Notes: generated from the letters alone by a model not told the origin. Shown: positions 34,158 through 43,133, counted from the first letter of the stretch. The stretch is DNA of 64,000 nt from Salinirubrum litoreum (GCF_020567425.1 NZ_JAJCVJ010000002.1:62001-126000); one strand, 5' to 3'. A program made the numbers and translations.

Positions 34158-34335
34158 TCACTCAGGGACCTCCCGTATCAGGACCAGCAGTTGCGTCCCG
34201 CCGAACTGCTGTTGAATCTGATCGACGAGTCTGAACCCCTCGGCACCGAGTTCGTTCAGCGACGCTTCCGGGTCTCTCCGGCGTAGTCCGCCGTCTCCCC
34301 GCGAACGGGACGGTCCGGTACTCGTACGTAGGCAT
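34158..34335 (-). pseudogene. DUF4177-like small protein, frameshifted
   Basis: ATG 34335 starts MPTYEYRTVPFAGRRRTTPE. The frame then turns into Arg/Ser-rich nonsense. In the next frame the sense continues as DPEASLNELGAEGFRLVDQI and QQQFGGTQLLVLIREVPE, ending at the stop at 34158. Joined, the two parts give a typical small DUF4177 protein (Y.Y....., then LN.LG.EGF.LV....., then LI.RE). The total of 178 bases is one more than a multiple of three, consistent with a single-base indel near 34275. Either a real pseudogene or a sequencing error. Confidence 0.65.
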
Positions 34336-34455
34336 CGACAGGTTCTCCACCGACAGCGACGACGACCGAGGAAGAGACGCTTGGGCCGGAGAGCTCAGGC
34401 AACGCTGTCGAGTCACGCGTCCGGCGTCTGGTGAGACGACCGACCGTCCCGCAGG

Positions 34456-34929
34456 CTACAGCAGCCAGCCGAGCACCGCGACGACCGGCGCGAGCACGGC
34501 CAGGTACACGGCGGCCTCGACGGCCCACGCCTGCCCGATGGTCCGGACGCGCTGGCGGGCAAGCCCTTCGGCACGGGGGAGCGGCACGAGCAGGAAGAAG
34601 CCGACCATCAGGGGGTAACAGACGACGGTCGCCAGCACGACCGCAAGCAGGCCCGGCCCGACGAGCAGGCCCGCGACGAGCGACAGCCAGAGAAACAGCG
34701 GGCCGGTCAGCGACCCGGCGACGTAGTGGACGACGGCGGCGAGGCGACGCGGGGCGTGGTCCGGTGGCTGGCGCGTGAGGACGCCGCTGGCGATGCGGGG
34801 CGGCGTCTCCCCCTCTGCGAGACGGGGCATCACGGCGTCCATCGCCAGCGTGGCGAGGACACCGGCGGCGATACTGGCGAGGATGAGTGCTGGCACCGAC
34901 CACGGCACGGCGACCACGAGTGGGTTCAC
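34456..34929 (-). CDS. Membrane protein of unknown function
   Basis: A 157-residue protein with four hydrophobic segments, starting at GTG 34929 (VNPLVVAVPWSVPALILASI). The region between segments 1 and 2 has DAVMPRLAEGETPPRIASGV and HYVAGSLTGPLFLWLSLVAG, resembling a pattern seen in haloarchaeal DUF1440-like or DUF6789-like proteins, but I cannot fix the family. The last segment ends exactly at the stop. It is divergent from the HTH/zinc-ribbon gene at 35019. Confidence 0.7.
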   Translation of the reverse strand: MNPLVVAVPWSVPALILASIAAGVLATLAMDAVMPRLAEGETPPRIASGVLTRQPPDHAPRRLAAVVHYVAGSLTGPLFLWLSLVAGLLVGPGLLAVVLATVVCYPLMVGFFLLVPLPRAEGLARQRVRTIGQAWAVEAAVYLAVLAPVVAVLGWLL

Positions 34930-35018
34930 ACCGGAGGCACGGACGCGGGGACACTACGTGTTTCGACTGCCGGCGGCGGTCCGGAGCGTTGACGGTGCGA
35001 CCCGACGAAGCCAGTTGC

Positions 35019-35900
35019 ATGACGGAGCGGGACCTGTTGGATCCACGCGACGACGACACCGCACACGACGGGTTCGACGTGTTGAGCGAGCCACTGCGAC
35101 TCGACATCCTCCGGGCGCTGGCACGTCGTGTCCGCGACTACCCGGACGACCCGGTGATCGGGTTCGCCGACCTCCGGCGGGCGGTCGGCAGTCCCGACTC
35201 GGGGAACTTCAACTACCATCTGAACCAACTGACCGGACGGTTCGTCACCCAGACCGACGACGGCTACCGGATCACCGCGACGGGGATGCAGGTGGTCGCG
35301 GCCGTCTCGGTCGGCGTCTACGGCGAACAGCGTCGGATGGGGCCGACCGACCTGCCCGACCCCTGCCCGGTGTGTGACGCGACACTGACCGCCGAGTACG
35401 ACACGGGACTGCTCGACGTGAGGTGTCCGAACGGCCACGAGTTCCGCCATCCACTGCCGCCGGGTGCCGTCGACGAGCGCTCGCTCGACGAGGTCGTCGA
35501 GTTGTTCTGGCTCCGGACGCGCCAGACGCTCGAACGCGCGGTCGAGGGGGTCTGTCCGTTCTGTTACGCACGGCTGTCGTGGTCCGTCGGCACCGAGTTC
35601 GACGACGACCAGCCGAGTTTCCGGAACCAATGTGACCGGTGCGGTGCGCAACTCTGGGTGCCCGCCTTCGCCCTCCTGCTTACACATCCGACGACCATCT
35701 CGTGCTACCACGACCACGGAGTCGATATCAGACGACGCTCTCTGTGGGCCGCCGAGTTCTACCGGAACCTCGCCGTGACGGTCACCGACACCGATCCAGT
35801 CAGGATCGAAGTTCGACTGGACGTGGCCGACGAACGACTGGTCGCTGTCGTCGCCGACGATCTCACGATCCTCGATGTCGAGCGCCGGAAACGAGTGTGA
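35019..35900 (+). CDS. ArsR-like HTH protein with zinc-ribbon effector part
   Basis: A 293-residue protein from ATG 35019 (MTERDLLDPRDDDTAHDGFD). An N-terminal winged helix holds FDVLSEPLRLDILRALARRV, GSPDSGNFNYHLNQLTGRFV and DGYRITATGMQVVAAV. The NFNYHLNQL motif is typical of a haloarchaeal HTH/DUF7351-like family. Next come zinc-binding segments PCPVCDATL ... VRCPNGHEF and VCPFCYARL ... QCDRCGAQL. The C-terminal domain (about residues 205-290) is beta-rich. Likely a transcriptional regulator, ligand unknown. Confidence 0.85.
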   Translation: MTERDLLDPRDDDTAHDGFDVLSEPLRLDILRALARRVRDYPDDPVIGFADLRRAVGSPDSGNFNYHLNQLTGRFVTQTDDGYRITATGMQVVAAVSVGVYGEQRRMGPTDLPDPCPVCDATLTAEYDTGLLDVRCPNGHEFRHPLPPGAVDERSLDEVVELFWLRTRQTLERAVEGVCPFCYARLSWSVGTEFDDDQPSFRNQCDRCGAQLWVPAFALLLTHPTTISCYHDHGVDIRRRSLWAAEFYRNLAVTVTDTDPVRIEVRLDVADERLVAVVADDLTILDVERRKRV

Positions 35901-35977
35901 CACCACCGGTGGGTTTCGCCGCGAGTGCACCAGCCTGCACCGATCACTGCTCCATACGGATCACCGTTTCTCGTGGA

Positions 35978-36919
35978 TCAGTGCTCGTCTGCTGTCTGCA
36001 TCTCCAACACGGCCCGTTCCTTCGCCCCGGCCTCGATCATCACGTCCGACTGTTCCCGGAGCCACTCCGGCAGGTCTGCGACGTACTCGGAGTGGCTCTG
36101 TGGCTTCGCGTCGGGGTCGTCGTGCAGGCGTGCCGGCTCCGAGTAGTGGGTCGCCGGGCGCACGTCACCCCACGTCGAGGCGGCCTGCGCGAACGCCTCG
36201 CGGTAGGGAAGCCCGCGGTCCGTGAAGGAGTGGTGGTGGTAGTCGAAGACCACCGGGACGCCCACCTCGTCGCCGACTTCTTCGACCAGTTCCGGCACGC
36301 TCCAGAGGCTCTCCTCGTCGTCGTTCTCGACGGTCAAGCGGGCGCGGGCACCGGGCGAGAGTCGTTTCACCGCCCCTCGGAACCGTTCTGCAGTCGCCGT
36401 CTTGTCGCCGTAGGTCGCGCCGATGTGGACGTTGATGCCGTAGTACGGCGACCGGTCCAGTTCCATGAGATCGAGCCAGTCGGCGTGGTACTCCACCGCG
36501 TCGACCGCGCGCCGGACCGTCTCGTCGTCGGTGCTGGCGAGTTTACACCAGTAGTCGGGGTGGAAGGTGAACCGCATGTCGTGTCTCTCGATCAGTCGAC
36601 CGCACCGCTGAGCGAGCAGTTCGATGTCGTCGTAGTCGGGCAGGTCCGCGAGGTCGAACTGGGAGTTCCACGGGACGAGCGTCGAGGTACACCGGTAGAA
36701 GCGGATGTCCTCGTCGAGGTTCCACCGGAGAATCTGGTAGAGGTCGGTGAGGTTCTGGACCGCCAACTCCGAGGCGTACGGCAGGCCGCGCTCCTCGAAG
36801 GTCGCCTTGCGCATGTCGCGGTTACACCGGAGCGGGATGTCGCGGTCCCGCAGGGTGCGGTTCATGCAGGGATAGCCGAGCATCGTCGTCTCGTCTGTCT
36901 CCCGGGACCGGACGGACAT
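35978..36919 (-). CDS. uvsE: UV DNA damage endonuclease (UVDE)
   Basis: A 313-residue TIM-barrel endonuclease. Family motifs are MLGYPCMNRTL at the start, IRFYRCTSTLVPW, MRFTFHPDYWCKLAS, NVHIGATYGDK, RLTVENDDEESLWSVPELVE, VPVVFDYHHH and ATHYSEPA. These provide the three-metal site. UVDE nicks DNA 5' to UV photoproducts and starts an alternative excision pathway. It is common in sun-exposed Halobacteria. ATG 36919 is used; a second ATG 12 codons downstream gives the core motif directly. Confidence 0.92.
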   Translation of the reverse strand: MSVRSRETDETTMLGYPCMNRTLRDRDIPLRCNRDMRKATFEERGLPYASELAVQNLTDLYQILRWNLDEDIRFYRCTSTLVPWNSQFDLADLPDYDDIELLAQRCGRLIERHDMRFTFHPDYWCKLASTDDETVRRAVDAVEYHADWLDLMELDRSPYYGINVHIGATYGDKTATAERFRGAVKRLSPGARARLTVENDDEESLWSVPELVEEVGDEVGVPVVFDYHHHSFTDRGLPYREAFAQAASTWGDVRPATHYSEPARLHDDPDAKPQSHSEYVADLPEWLREQSDVMIEAGAKERAVLEMQTADEH

Positions 36920-36938
36920 GAACCACGCGGACGCCGAC

Positions 36939-36991
36939 GTGACGAACGCAGACTACCAAGCCCAAGGTGACGAACGCCGACTACCAAGCCC
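36939..36991. repeat. Two direct repeats upstream of the UV endonuclease gene
   Basis: GTGACGAACGC.GACTACCA followed by AGCCC occurs at 36939-36963 and again at 36967-36991, with one mismatch and a period of 28 bases. It starts 20 bases upstream of the uvsE ATG. It could be a promoter duplication or a regulator binding pair; no evidence separates these. Confidence 0.75.
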
Positions 36992-37111
36992 GACGTGTCG
37001 GCCCCGACGAACGTTTGGATCGGACGGCTCCGAGTAATACTCCGACGCAACTGCATTTTCAATTGACAATCTTACCAAAAGAAATAATATATTTCGTCGC
37101 CACAGTGAACC

Positions 37112-37687
37112 GTGGTACGAACCATTCGAAGACGAGACGCGATCAGAGGCCTCGGAGTCGCCACGATCACCGCACTCGCCGGCTGTACCGGCGGTGACGG
37201 CGACGGTGACGGTGGAGACGGGGACTCCGGTGGGAGCTCCGGCGACGAGAGCGACTCCGGCGGTGGTTCGACGGACGACGGCGGGTCTGGCGGAGACACC
37301 GCGACGAGTACGGACGACGACTCCGACTCCGGGTCGATGGGCACCTCGAACAGCTTCGAGTACACCTTCGGGAGCAACGACGACGTGAGTGGCAGTTCAC
37401 TGACGGCGCTCCGGGCGAACTACCCCGACGGGTCCGGTGCCGTGAGCGACGCCGAGATCGCCTCGGTCATGCTCGGCGGCGAGGACGTGGCTGACGACCT
37501 CAACGCGACGAGCACGTCGAACAACGGGACGAGTCTGTCGGCGGACTTCGGCGGCGCGTACGACATCACCGCAGAGGAGACGCTGACGATGGAACTGTCC
37601 GGTGTCTCGACGCCCGACGGCACCTACACCGTCGAGGTCGTCGTCAACCCGCAGTCCGGCGCGACCACCTTCGAGACCTCGTTCTGA
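37112..37687 (+). CDS. Small Tat lipoprotein with Gly/Asp/Ser linker
   Basis: A 191-residue protein. RRRDAIRGLGVATITALAGC is a twin-arginine signal with a lipobox. Residues about 25-80 are a low-complexity Gly/Asp/Ser stretch. The C-terminal 110 residues form a beta-rich domain: FEYTFGSNDDVSGSSLTALR, then ASVMLGGEDVADDL and DGTYTVEVVVNPQSGAT. The domain may be a Big-like or archaellin-type sandwich; no function is known. The ATG is preceded by AT-rich DNA (37050-37100) that likely holds the promoter. Confidence 0.75.
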   Translation: MVRTIRRRDAIRGLGVATITALAGCTGGDGDGDGGDGDSGGSSGDESDSGGGSTDDGGSGGDTATSTDDDSDSGSMGTSNSFEYTFGSNDDVSGSSLTALRANYPDGSGAVSDAEIASVMLGGEDVADDLNATSTSNNGTSLSADFGGAYDITAEETLTMELSGVSTPDGTYTVEVVVNPQSGATTFETSF

Positions 37688-37709
37688 GTCCGAACGGTCG
37701 AACCACACC

Positions 37710-37714
37710 TTTTT
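37710..37714 (+). terminator. Oligo-T terminator of the lipoprotein gene
   Basis: A CCTTTTTATC run lies 22 bases after the stop of the lipoprotein gene, in otherwise GC-rich DNA. Archaeal transcription ends at such T-runs. Confidence 0.35.
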
Positions 37715-37946
37715 ATCGACCGCCGGCCGTCGACCCGCCGTCCGCGAACCGGAGGAGAGACCGGCCGAGACTCCCGAGCAGATACAGCCCCGCGCCGACG
37801 AAGATCGGGATCGTGACGAACGTGGCGATACTGCCGGTGCCGTCTGCTGGCGTCGCCTCGAACAGTTGTGCGGAGATGGCACCCAGTTGGAGGAGGACGA
37901 CGGCGATCAGTCGGCGACACGTCCGGCGGAGGGCTGGACTCGACAT
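37713..37946 (-). CDS. Small membrane protein (two segments)
   Basis: A 77-residue protein from ATG 37946 (MSSPALRRTCRRLIAVVLLQ). Two hydrophobic segments (LIAVVLLQLGAISAQLFE and TFVTIPIFVGAGLYLLGSL) are separated by a short polar loop (ATPADGTGSIA). I recognise no family. It is convergent with the lipoprotein gene and divergent from the gene at 38079. Coding is supported by composition and membrane pattern only. Confidence 0.6.
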   Translation of the reverse strand: MSSPALRRTCRRLIAVVLLQLGAISAQLFEATPADGTGSIATFVTIPIFVGAGLYLLGSLGRSLLRFADGGSTAGGR

Positions 37947-38078
37947 ACGGCCGGGTGCTCGCGCCCGACGCCTGTCGGTTTCGGTTCGGTCCCGCCCGCC
38001 GATCACACCGGGTCACGAGCCTCCCTCGACGGCTACACGACCACAAGCTTCTTCGAGAATCCGGGACACCGACGATCC

Positions 38079-38882
38079 GTGCCCCTCCACACGCCAGATC
38101 GGCCGACGAGACGACAGTTTCTCGCCGCGAGCGCCGCCACCGGCCTGACGGCCACCGCCGGGTGTCTCGGTGACGGTGTCGCCGACCCGGACGCGAGTTC
38201 CTCGGTGTCGATGGGTGTCACGGTGCCACCGGACCGGGAGCCCTCGGCGGTGAAGTGGTATCTCTCGCCGGCCGAACTCGCCGTCTTTGTCGAGCGCCAG
38301 CGAGAGTGGTTCGGCGAGGCCGCACCGTGGGACGTCGACGAACCGGTCCGCAACGACGGCGAGTTCGTCGGTGCGTGGGCACTGACGCCGACAGTCGGCG
38401 GTGACGACGACCCGCTCGGTCTACTGACGATACTCTGCCTGACTCGCCGGATCGAGCGTGGCGACGACGACCGCCTGCGACATCTCTGCTGGGCCGGCGG
38501 GCGTCGCCTGCGCTCGACCCGGCCGGTCGTCGGCGACCTCGGTCCCGAGTTGGCACTCGCGGACCTCGCGGTCGGCCTGACGACCCGCGACGGCCCGCTG
38601 GATCTGCTGGCAGTCGCACCCGCCGACGTCGGCGAGGCGACCGACGACGGGACGCTGTTCGTCGCCACACAGAGCAGACCGGGCCTCGAACAGCCGACGC
38701 CGCCGGGAGAGGTGGCCGTCGAACGAGACGACGGCGGGCGCTACCTGCTCCGGTGGCGGGGGAACCGAACCGCACCGACCGCCCTGACCGCGATCTGTGA
38801 GACGAGCGTCCCCGGCGGGAACGCGAGACTCGACTTCGCGGTCGACGCCGGCCTCGGACTGGCCGGTCGCGGCCCGCTGTGA
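38079..38882 (+). CDS. Tat lipoprotein of unknown function
   Basis: A 267-residue protein from GTG 38079 (VPLHTPDRPTRRQFLAASAA). The signal RRQFLAASAATGLTATAGC ends in a lipobox. The mature part has VKWYLSPAELAVFVERQREW near residue 60, and long beta-strand-rich stretches to the end. I do not recognise a family. It may form an outer-face adaptor. Upstream residues of the same frame are Arg/Pro-rich and not coding. It is followed 22 bases later by a convergent HNH gene. Confidence 0.7.
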   Translation: MPLHTPDRPTRRQFLAASAATGLTATAGCLGDGVADPDASSSVSMGVTVPPDREPSAVKWYLSPAELAVFVERQREWFGEAAPWDVDEPVRNDGEFVGAWALTPTVGGDDDPLGLLTILCLTRRIERGDDDRLRHLCWAGGRRLRSTRPVVGDLGPELALADLAVGLTTRDGPLDLLAVAPADVGEATDDGTLFVATQSRPGLEQPTPPGEVAVERDDGGRYLLRWRGNRTAPTALTAICETSVPGGNARLDFAVDAGLGLAGRGPL

Positions 38883-38904
38883 GACGGTCGGTGTCCCTCG
38901 CTCG

Positions 38905-39210
38905 TCACCGGGTCCGCCGGACGTGATCGCTCGTCTCGACCGAGATGTCGAGTGCGTCGGTCGACCTGATCCACGGGATGTACTCCGCGAGACGGTCGGC
39001 CTCGCGCAGTGCCTCGACGCTGTCGTACTCCTCGCGGAGTTCCTCGTTGGTGAACGTCGCGTGAATCTGGTCGTGACACGGGCGACAGAGCATGACGGTC
39101 GGGCTCTCTCTCCGGCGTTCCGGCCGCAGGTGGTGTTCCTGCACGACCTGCGGGTCGTCGAGTCGCTCGTCGGGGACGACCCGCCGGCAGAGCGCACACG
39201 TCGTCGGCAT
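38905..39210 (-). CDS. HNH-fold protein (putative nuclease)
   Basis: A 101-residue protein. CALCRRVVPDERLDDPQVVQ begins the fold, EHHLRPERRRESPTVMLCRP holds the H-H pair, and CHDQIHATFTNEEL completes the HNH with the CxxC pairs. The order C..C - EHH - C..CH..IH is that of small HNH endonucleases. The C-terminal 45 residues are helical and acidic. It stands alone, without a partner gene, so a role in phage or plasmid defence is only a possibility. Confidence 0.85.
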   Translation of the reverse strand: MPTTCALCRRVVPDERLDDPQVVQEHHLRPERRRESPTVMLCRPCHDQIHATFTNEELREEYDSVEALREADRLAEYIPWIRSTDALDISVETSDHVRRTR

Positions 39211-39330
39211 CGGTGAGGGGTAAGAACGGGAGCGTTACGAGTCGTTCGGTACTGCGGGAGTCGCGGTGGGTCCGCAGGAGGCCGCTTCGAGGAGCAGGTG
39301 ACGGACCGACCGCGCTCCGGACCGGCGCAC

Positions 39331-40530
39331 TCAGCGGCGCGTGACGTTCGCCCAGACGAGTCGGTGGTCGGAGGCGGCGGCCACGTCGGCACCCAGGCCC
39401 CGCTTCTCGGCGTTCCGACTCGGCCAGACGACCGACGACCGGCGCGTCGAGAGACTCGGCGACGGGAGCACCCAGTCGACCTGCGAGCCACCGCCGAACG
39501 TCGCCGTGGCGTACGGGTTCCCGCGCTGGGCACCGCCGGGACTCGTCGGGAGACTGCTGGTGTCGAAGTCGGGGTTCTCGAGGAAGTACGTCGTCGCCGG
39601 GTCGAGCGGTCGGTCGCTGCCCGGGCCGGCGTTCATGTCCCCCAGCAGGACGTAGTCCGCGTCGGCTCCGAGCCCACCGGACTGGCCGCTGTCGTCGTAG
39701 ATGTAGTCCTCGCCGGCGACGTAGTCGGCGAAGAAGCGGACCTCGTCGTGGTTCCACCGGCCGTTGAAGTTGTTTGCCCCGTCGAACGCCGACGGCGTCG
39801 GGTGGGCGAACAGGCCGTGGACGACGCCGTCGTCGACCTCGAACGGCACGTCGACGTGCGTCTTCGAGGAGAGCCGGTACACCTCGGTCTCCGCCTCCGT
39901 CAGGTAGATGGCGTCGGTGTCGGTGCCCGGGTCGCTCTCCAGGGGGATCAGGTTCCCCGGCATGTCCGCCCACCTGAACTCTTGGAACGTGCGGACCGCC
40001 GACTCGTCGAACGGCACGCGACTCGCGACCACGAACGCGTAGTGGCCGGGGTAGAAACCGAAGCCAAACGCGTCGCCGGGTCGCTCGCCCGCCGACCCGT
40101 CCTTGTTGAAGTCGTAGTCGGCCTCGGGCAGGACGCCGGTGTTGCTGTCCGGTTGCAGGGTGTACGGGTAGTCGATGCCCTCCAGATCGTCGCGCTGTGG
40201 GACCGTGAGGTAGTTCTCGACGAACGCCTCGACGTTCGGCGTGTCGGTCGCGACGCCCTCCTGCAGGTTGTTCGTGAGTTCGTTGACGACGAGGACGTCC
40301 GGGCGGACCTCCTGGATCACGCGGGCGGCGGCGGCCGCCTGCGGGTCGCCCGGTGACTGGACCTGTTCCGTCTCCAGTTCGACGACGTTGAACGCCGCGA
40401 AGCGGGTCGTGGTCGGCTTCCCGCGTCCACTGGCCAGTCCCGCGAGAGTCGGTCCCGTCGCCGCGACGCCCAGCGTCTGCAGGAGACGCCGACGTGAAGT
40501 GTGCCGTGTCACGGTTCGGTACCACGTCAC
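39331..40530 (-). CDS. Tat-exported endonuclease/exonuclease/phosphatase (EEP) family protein
   Basis: A 399-residue protein with a Tat signal (SRRRLLQTLGVAATGPTLAG, starting near residue 12). The EEP fold shows AAFNVVELE, LVVNELTNNLQEG (metal-binding Glu), HGLFAHPTPSAFDG, YVLLGDMNAGPGSD and ASDHRLVWANV. These carry the Asp/Asn/His catalytic set. Such exported enzymes may act on extracellular DNA or phospholipid headgroups. It is another candidate for phosphorus scavenging in this window. Confidence 0.85.
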   Translation of the reverse strand: MTWYRTVTRHTSRRRLLQTLGVAATGPTLAGLASGRGKPTTTRFAAFNVVELETEQVQSPGDPQAAAAARVIQEVRPDVLVVNELTNNLQEGVATDTPNVEAFVENYLTVPQRDDLEGIDYPYTLQPDSNTGVLPEADYDFNKDGSAGERPGDAFGFGFYPGHYAFVVASRVPFDESAVRTFQEFRWADMPGNLIPLESDPGTDTDAIYLTEAETEVYRLSSKTHVDVPFEVDDGVVHGLFAHPTPSAFDGANNFNGRWNHDEVRFFADYVAGEDYIYDDSGQSGGLGADADYVLLGDMNAGPGSDRPLDPATTYFLENPDFDTSSLPTSPGGAQRGNPYATATFGGGSQVDWVLPSPSLSTRRSSVVWPSRNAEKRGLGADVAAASDHRLVWANVTRR

Positions 40531-40577
40531 ACAGTGTAAAATGAGTTGGCTTCGGGGAAGTTCTCAATCGACGTGAC

Positions 40578-41000
40578 TCAGTCCGGTGGCTCGCCGTTTC
40601 CGGCGGGGACGACGGTCACGGGCACCCGTGCCATGTCGGCGACGGCGAAGGCGGTGTTCCCCTTCGTCAGCGTCTCTACCAGTTCCTTCGACTCGTGGCC
40701 GACGACGATGTGCGAGGTGCCGTCCTCGGCGGCGAGGTCGGCGAGGGCCGCGCCGATCTGCTGACGTGGCCGGCCGGCCGCGTAGTCCAACCGCTGGATG
40801 GTGATGGTCGAGACGACCGGTGCGGTGGCGAGTCGTTCCTCCAGTGACGCCCTGAACCGGGCCACGTCGGCGTCGGAGACCGAGTCGTCGACGAGGTGGA
40901 CCACGTGGAGTTCCTCGTTCAACTCGTGTCCGAGGTCGACGGCGACCGTCACTACCCGCTCCCGGAGCGAGTCGTTCGCGGCGGCGACGAGAATGGTCAT
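40578..41000 (-). CDS. Universal stress protein (UspA family)
   Basis: A 140-residue alpha/beta protein. TILVAAANDSLRERVVTVAV begins the Rossmann-like fold. HIVVGHESKELVETLTKGNT and AFAVADMARVPVTVVPAG form the C-terminal strand and nucleotide loop. The usual G-2x-G-9x-G(S/T) loop is present only in altered form (GHES...KGNT), so ATP binding is uncertain. It lies 137 bases downstream of the iron-transport ATPase gene, on the same strand. Confidence 0.85.
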   Translation of the reverse strand: MTILVAAANDSLRERVVTVAVDLGHELNEELHVVHLVDDSVSDADVARFRASLEERLATAPVVSTITIQRLDYAAGRPRQQIGAALADLAAEDGTSHIVVGHESKELVETLTKGNTAFAVADMARVPVTVVPAGNGEPPD

Positions 41001-41137
41001 AGGCTTCGTACGTGACGTGTTACCAAATTAGTTTGTGGCCCACGTCAGACGCGTGTCGGCGGACGGGAGGTCGAGCGAGTCGCCTCGGACTCGCCCGGGC
41101 AGGTCGGCCAGTCGACGCGCCGTGGAGGGGGTCGCAC

Positions 41138-42013
41138 TCACTCGTCCAGCGCCCGGTGTGGCGCGACGTGGGGGCCACCGTCGCGTTCGGTGTCGACGCT
41201 GGCGTCGACCCGGAACACGTCCGCGAGGAGGTCCTCGGTGACGACCTCGGTCGGCGGGCCCCAGTCGTACAGTTCGCCGTCTTTCATCGCCACGAGGTTG
41301 TCGGCGAAGCGGGCCGCCTGCCCGATGTCGTGGAGGACGACCCCGACCGTGATACCGGCCTCGCGGTTCAGCGTCCGCACGACCTCCATGACACGAAGTT
41401 GGTGGTGCAGATCGAGGTACGTCGTCGGTTCGTCGAGGAGGAGGACGTCGGTGTCCTGTGCCAGCACCATGGCGATCCACGCGAGTTGTTTCTGGCCGCC
41501 GCTGAGCGTCCCGAGTTCGGTGTCCCGCAGGTGGTCGACGCCCGCGAGGTCGATGGCGCGATCCACCGCGTGGTGGTCGGCCTCGGACAGCGACTCGAAG
41601 AAGCCCCGGTGCGGGTACCGACCGTGGTACGCGAGGTCCTCGACGGTCGTGCTGGCCGGCGACTCGTGTTCCTGCGACAGCAGACCGAGACGCCGGGCGA
41701 GTTCGTCGTCGTCGAGTCGGTGGACCGCCTCGCCGTCGAGCAGTACCTCGCCGGACTCGGGTGCCAACTGGTCGGCCAGCGCCTTCAGGAGCGTACTCTT
41801 GCCGCTCCCGTTCGGCCCGACGAGCGCCGTGACCTCGCCCGCCGGGACCAGGACCTTCTCACACTCGACGACCGGGTCCTCGGTCGTCGGGTAGCCGAGC
41901 GCGAGGTCCTCGCCGACGAGTTCGCTCGCCGACGTCTCGCCGGGCGTCGTTCCGTCGCCGGGCGCTGTCGCGTCGTCGTCTGCCGCCGACCTGTCGGGCT
42001 TCTGTGCCGGCAT
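41138..42013 (-). CDS. Iron-siderophore ABC transporter ATPase (FecE/FhuC-like)
   Basis: A 291-residue ATPase. Walker A GPNGSGKS (residues 66-73), Q loop LGLLSQEHESPASTTVEDLA, signature LSGGQKQLAWIAMV, Walker B VLLLDEPTTYLD and the switch histidine in VVLHDIGQA. The LDEPTTYLDLHHQ motif is diagnostic of the siderophore branch. A 35-residue acidic N-terminal extension precedes the domain. It overlaps the permease stop by one base and is the last gene of the iron operon. Confidence 0.93.
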   Translation of the reverse strand: MPAQKPDRSAADDDATAPGDGTTPGETSASELVGEDLALGYPTTEDPVVECEKVLVPAGEVTALVGPNGSGKSTLLKALADQLAPESGEVLLDGEAVHRLDDDELARRLGLLSQEHESPASTTVEDLAYHGRYPHRGFFESLSEADHHAVDRAIDLAGVDHLRDTELGTLSGGQKQLAWIAMVLAQDTDVLLLDEPTTYLDLHHQLRVMEVVRTLNREAGITVGVVLHDIGQAARFADNLVAMKDGELYDWGPPTEVVTEDLLADVFRVDASVDTERDGGPHVAPHRALDE

Positions 42014-43131
42014 CAGAGATCACCCATCCGGTCCTGTCGCCGCATCAGGTAGAGGAAGTACGGCCCGCCGACGAGACCGGTGACGACACCCACCGGAATC
42101 TGGACCGGACTCAGGGCGAGTCGTGCGCCCACGTCGGCCGCGACGAGCAGCGCCGGCCCCGCGAAGACGCACCCCACGACCAGTTTCCGGTAGTCGCTCC
42201 CGACGAGGTTCCGAACCACGTGCGGGACGATCAGCCCGACGAAGCCGACGATACCCGCGACCGCGATGCTGGCGGCGGCCGCCAGCACCGCCACGCCCGA
42301 CAGCGCGAACCGCACCTTCTCGACCGACATCCCCAGCGCGCTGGCGGTGTCCTCGCCGAGCAAGAGGACGTTCAACTGGCGTGCGCCGAGCAGTGCGAGC
42401 AGCAGCGAGACGACCGTCCACGGCAGGGCCATGCGGACCTGCTCCCAGTCGGTCCCGGTCAGCGACCCGGTGGTCCACGCGATGGCCGACTGGACGACGC
42501 CGATGTCGTCGGCGAAGAAGAACAGCGCCGTCTGGACCGACCCGAAGACGGTGCCGACGACGACGCCGGCGAGGACCAGTCGCACCGGCGAGGTGCCGTT
42601 CTGCCACGCGATGGCGTAGACGATCAGGAAGGCGAGCGCCCCGCCGGCGGCCGCGATCAGCGGGAGCACCGTCGTCAACCCGGAGAAGACGACGAGCGTC
42701 AGCAGGATCGCCAGCCCCGCCCCGGAGGAGACCCCGAGGATGAACGGGCTGGCGAGTTCGTTGCGCGTGACCGCCTGGAAGATAGCCCCCGAGACGGCGA
42801 GATTCGCGCCGACGAGCGCCGCGACGAAGACGCGCGGCAGGCGGATGTTCCAGACGATCAGGCTCCGGCGGTTCATCTCCGGCACCTCCGCGCCCAACAG
42901 GAACGCCTCCCACGCCTCCCGGCGCAGGACCACGTTCGGGTCGAAGACGGCCCGCCACGCCTCGACGACCGTCATCGAGAACGTGCCGTAGCTGACCTGC
43001 ACGAGGCCGCCCGCGACAACTACGGCGACGCTCCCGAGACAGACCGCGACGAGCGACCGGTCGATCCAGCCGAGCGGTCGGTGTCGCTCACGATTCCGGC
43101 CCGGCGTCTCCGCGTCGTACTCGCTCGCCAC
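42013..43131 (-). CDS. Iron-siderophore ABC transporter permease (FecCD family)
   Basis: This 372-residue permease starts at GTG 43131, two bases after the flavoprotein stop. Nine to ten hydrophobic segments are seen. FecCD motifs: RLPRVFVAALVGANLAVSGA, FQAVTRNELASPFILGVSSG, LLGEDTASALGMSVEKVRFA and GFVGLIVPHVVRNLVGSDYR. A single permease gene suggests a homodimer. Substrate class (ferric siderophore) is inferred from the family and from the iron boxes upstream of the operon. Confidence 0.93.
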   Translation of the reverse strand: MASEYDAETPGRNRERHRPLGWIDRSLVAVCLGSVAVVVAGGLVQVSYGTFSMTVVEAWRAVFDPNVVLRREAWEAFLLGAEVPEMNRRSLIVWNIRLPRVFVAALVGANLAVSGAIFQAVTRNELASPFILGVSSGAGLAILLTLVVFSGLTTVLPLIAAAGGALAFLIVYAIAWQNGTSPVRLVLAGVVVGTVFGSVQTALFFFADDIGVVQSAIAWTTGSLTGTDWEQVRMALPWTVVSLLLALLGARQLNVLLLGEDTASALGMSVEKVRFALSGVAVLAAAASIAVAGIVGFVGLIVPHVVRNLVGSDYRKLVVGCVFAGPALLVAADVGARLALSPVQIPVGVVTGLVGGPYFLYLMRRQDRMGDL

Positions 43132-43133
43132 GG

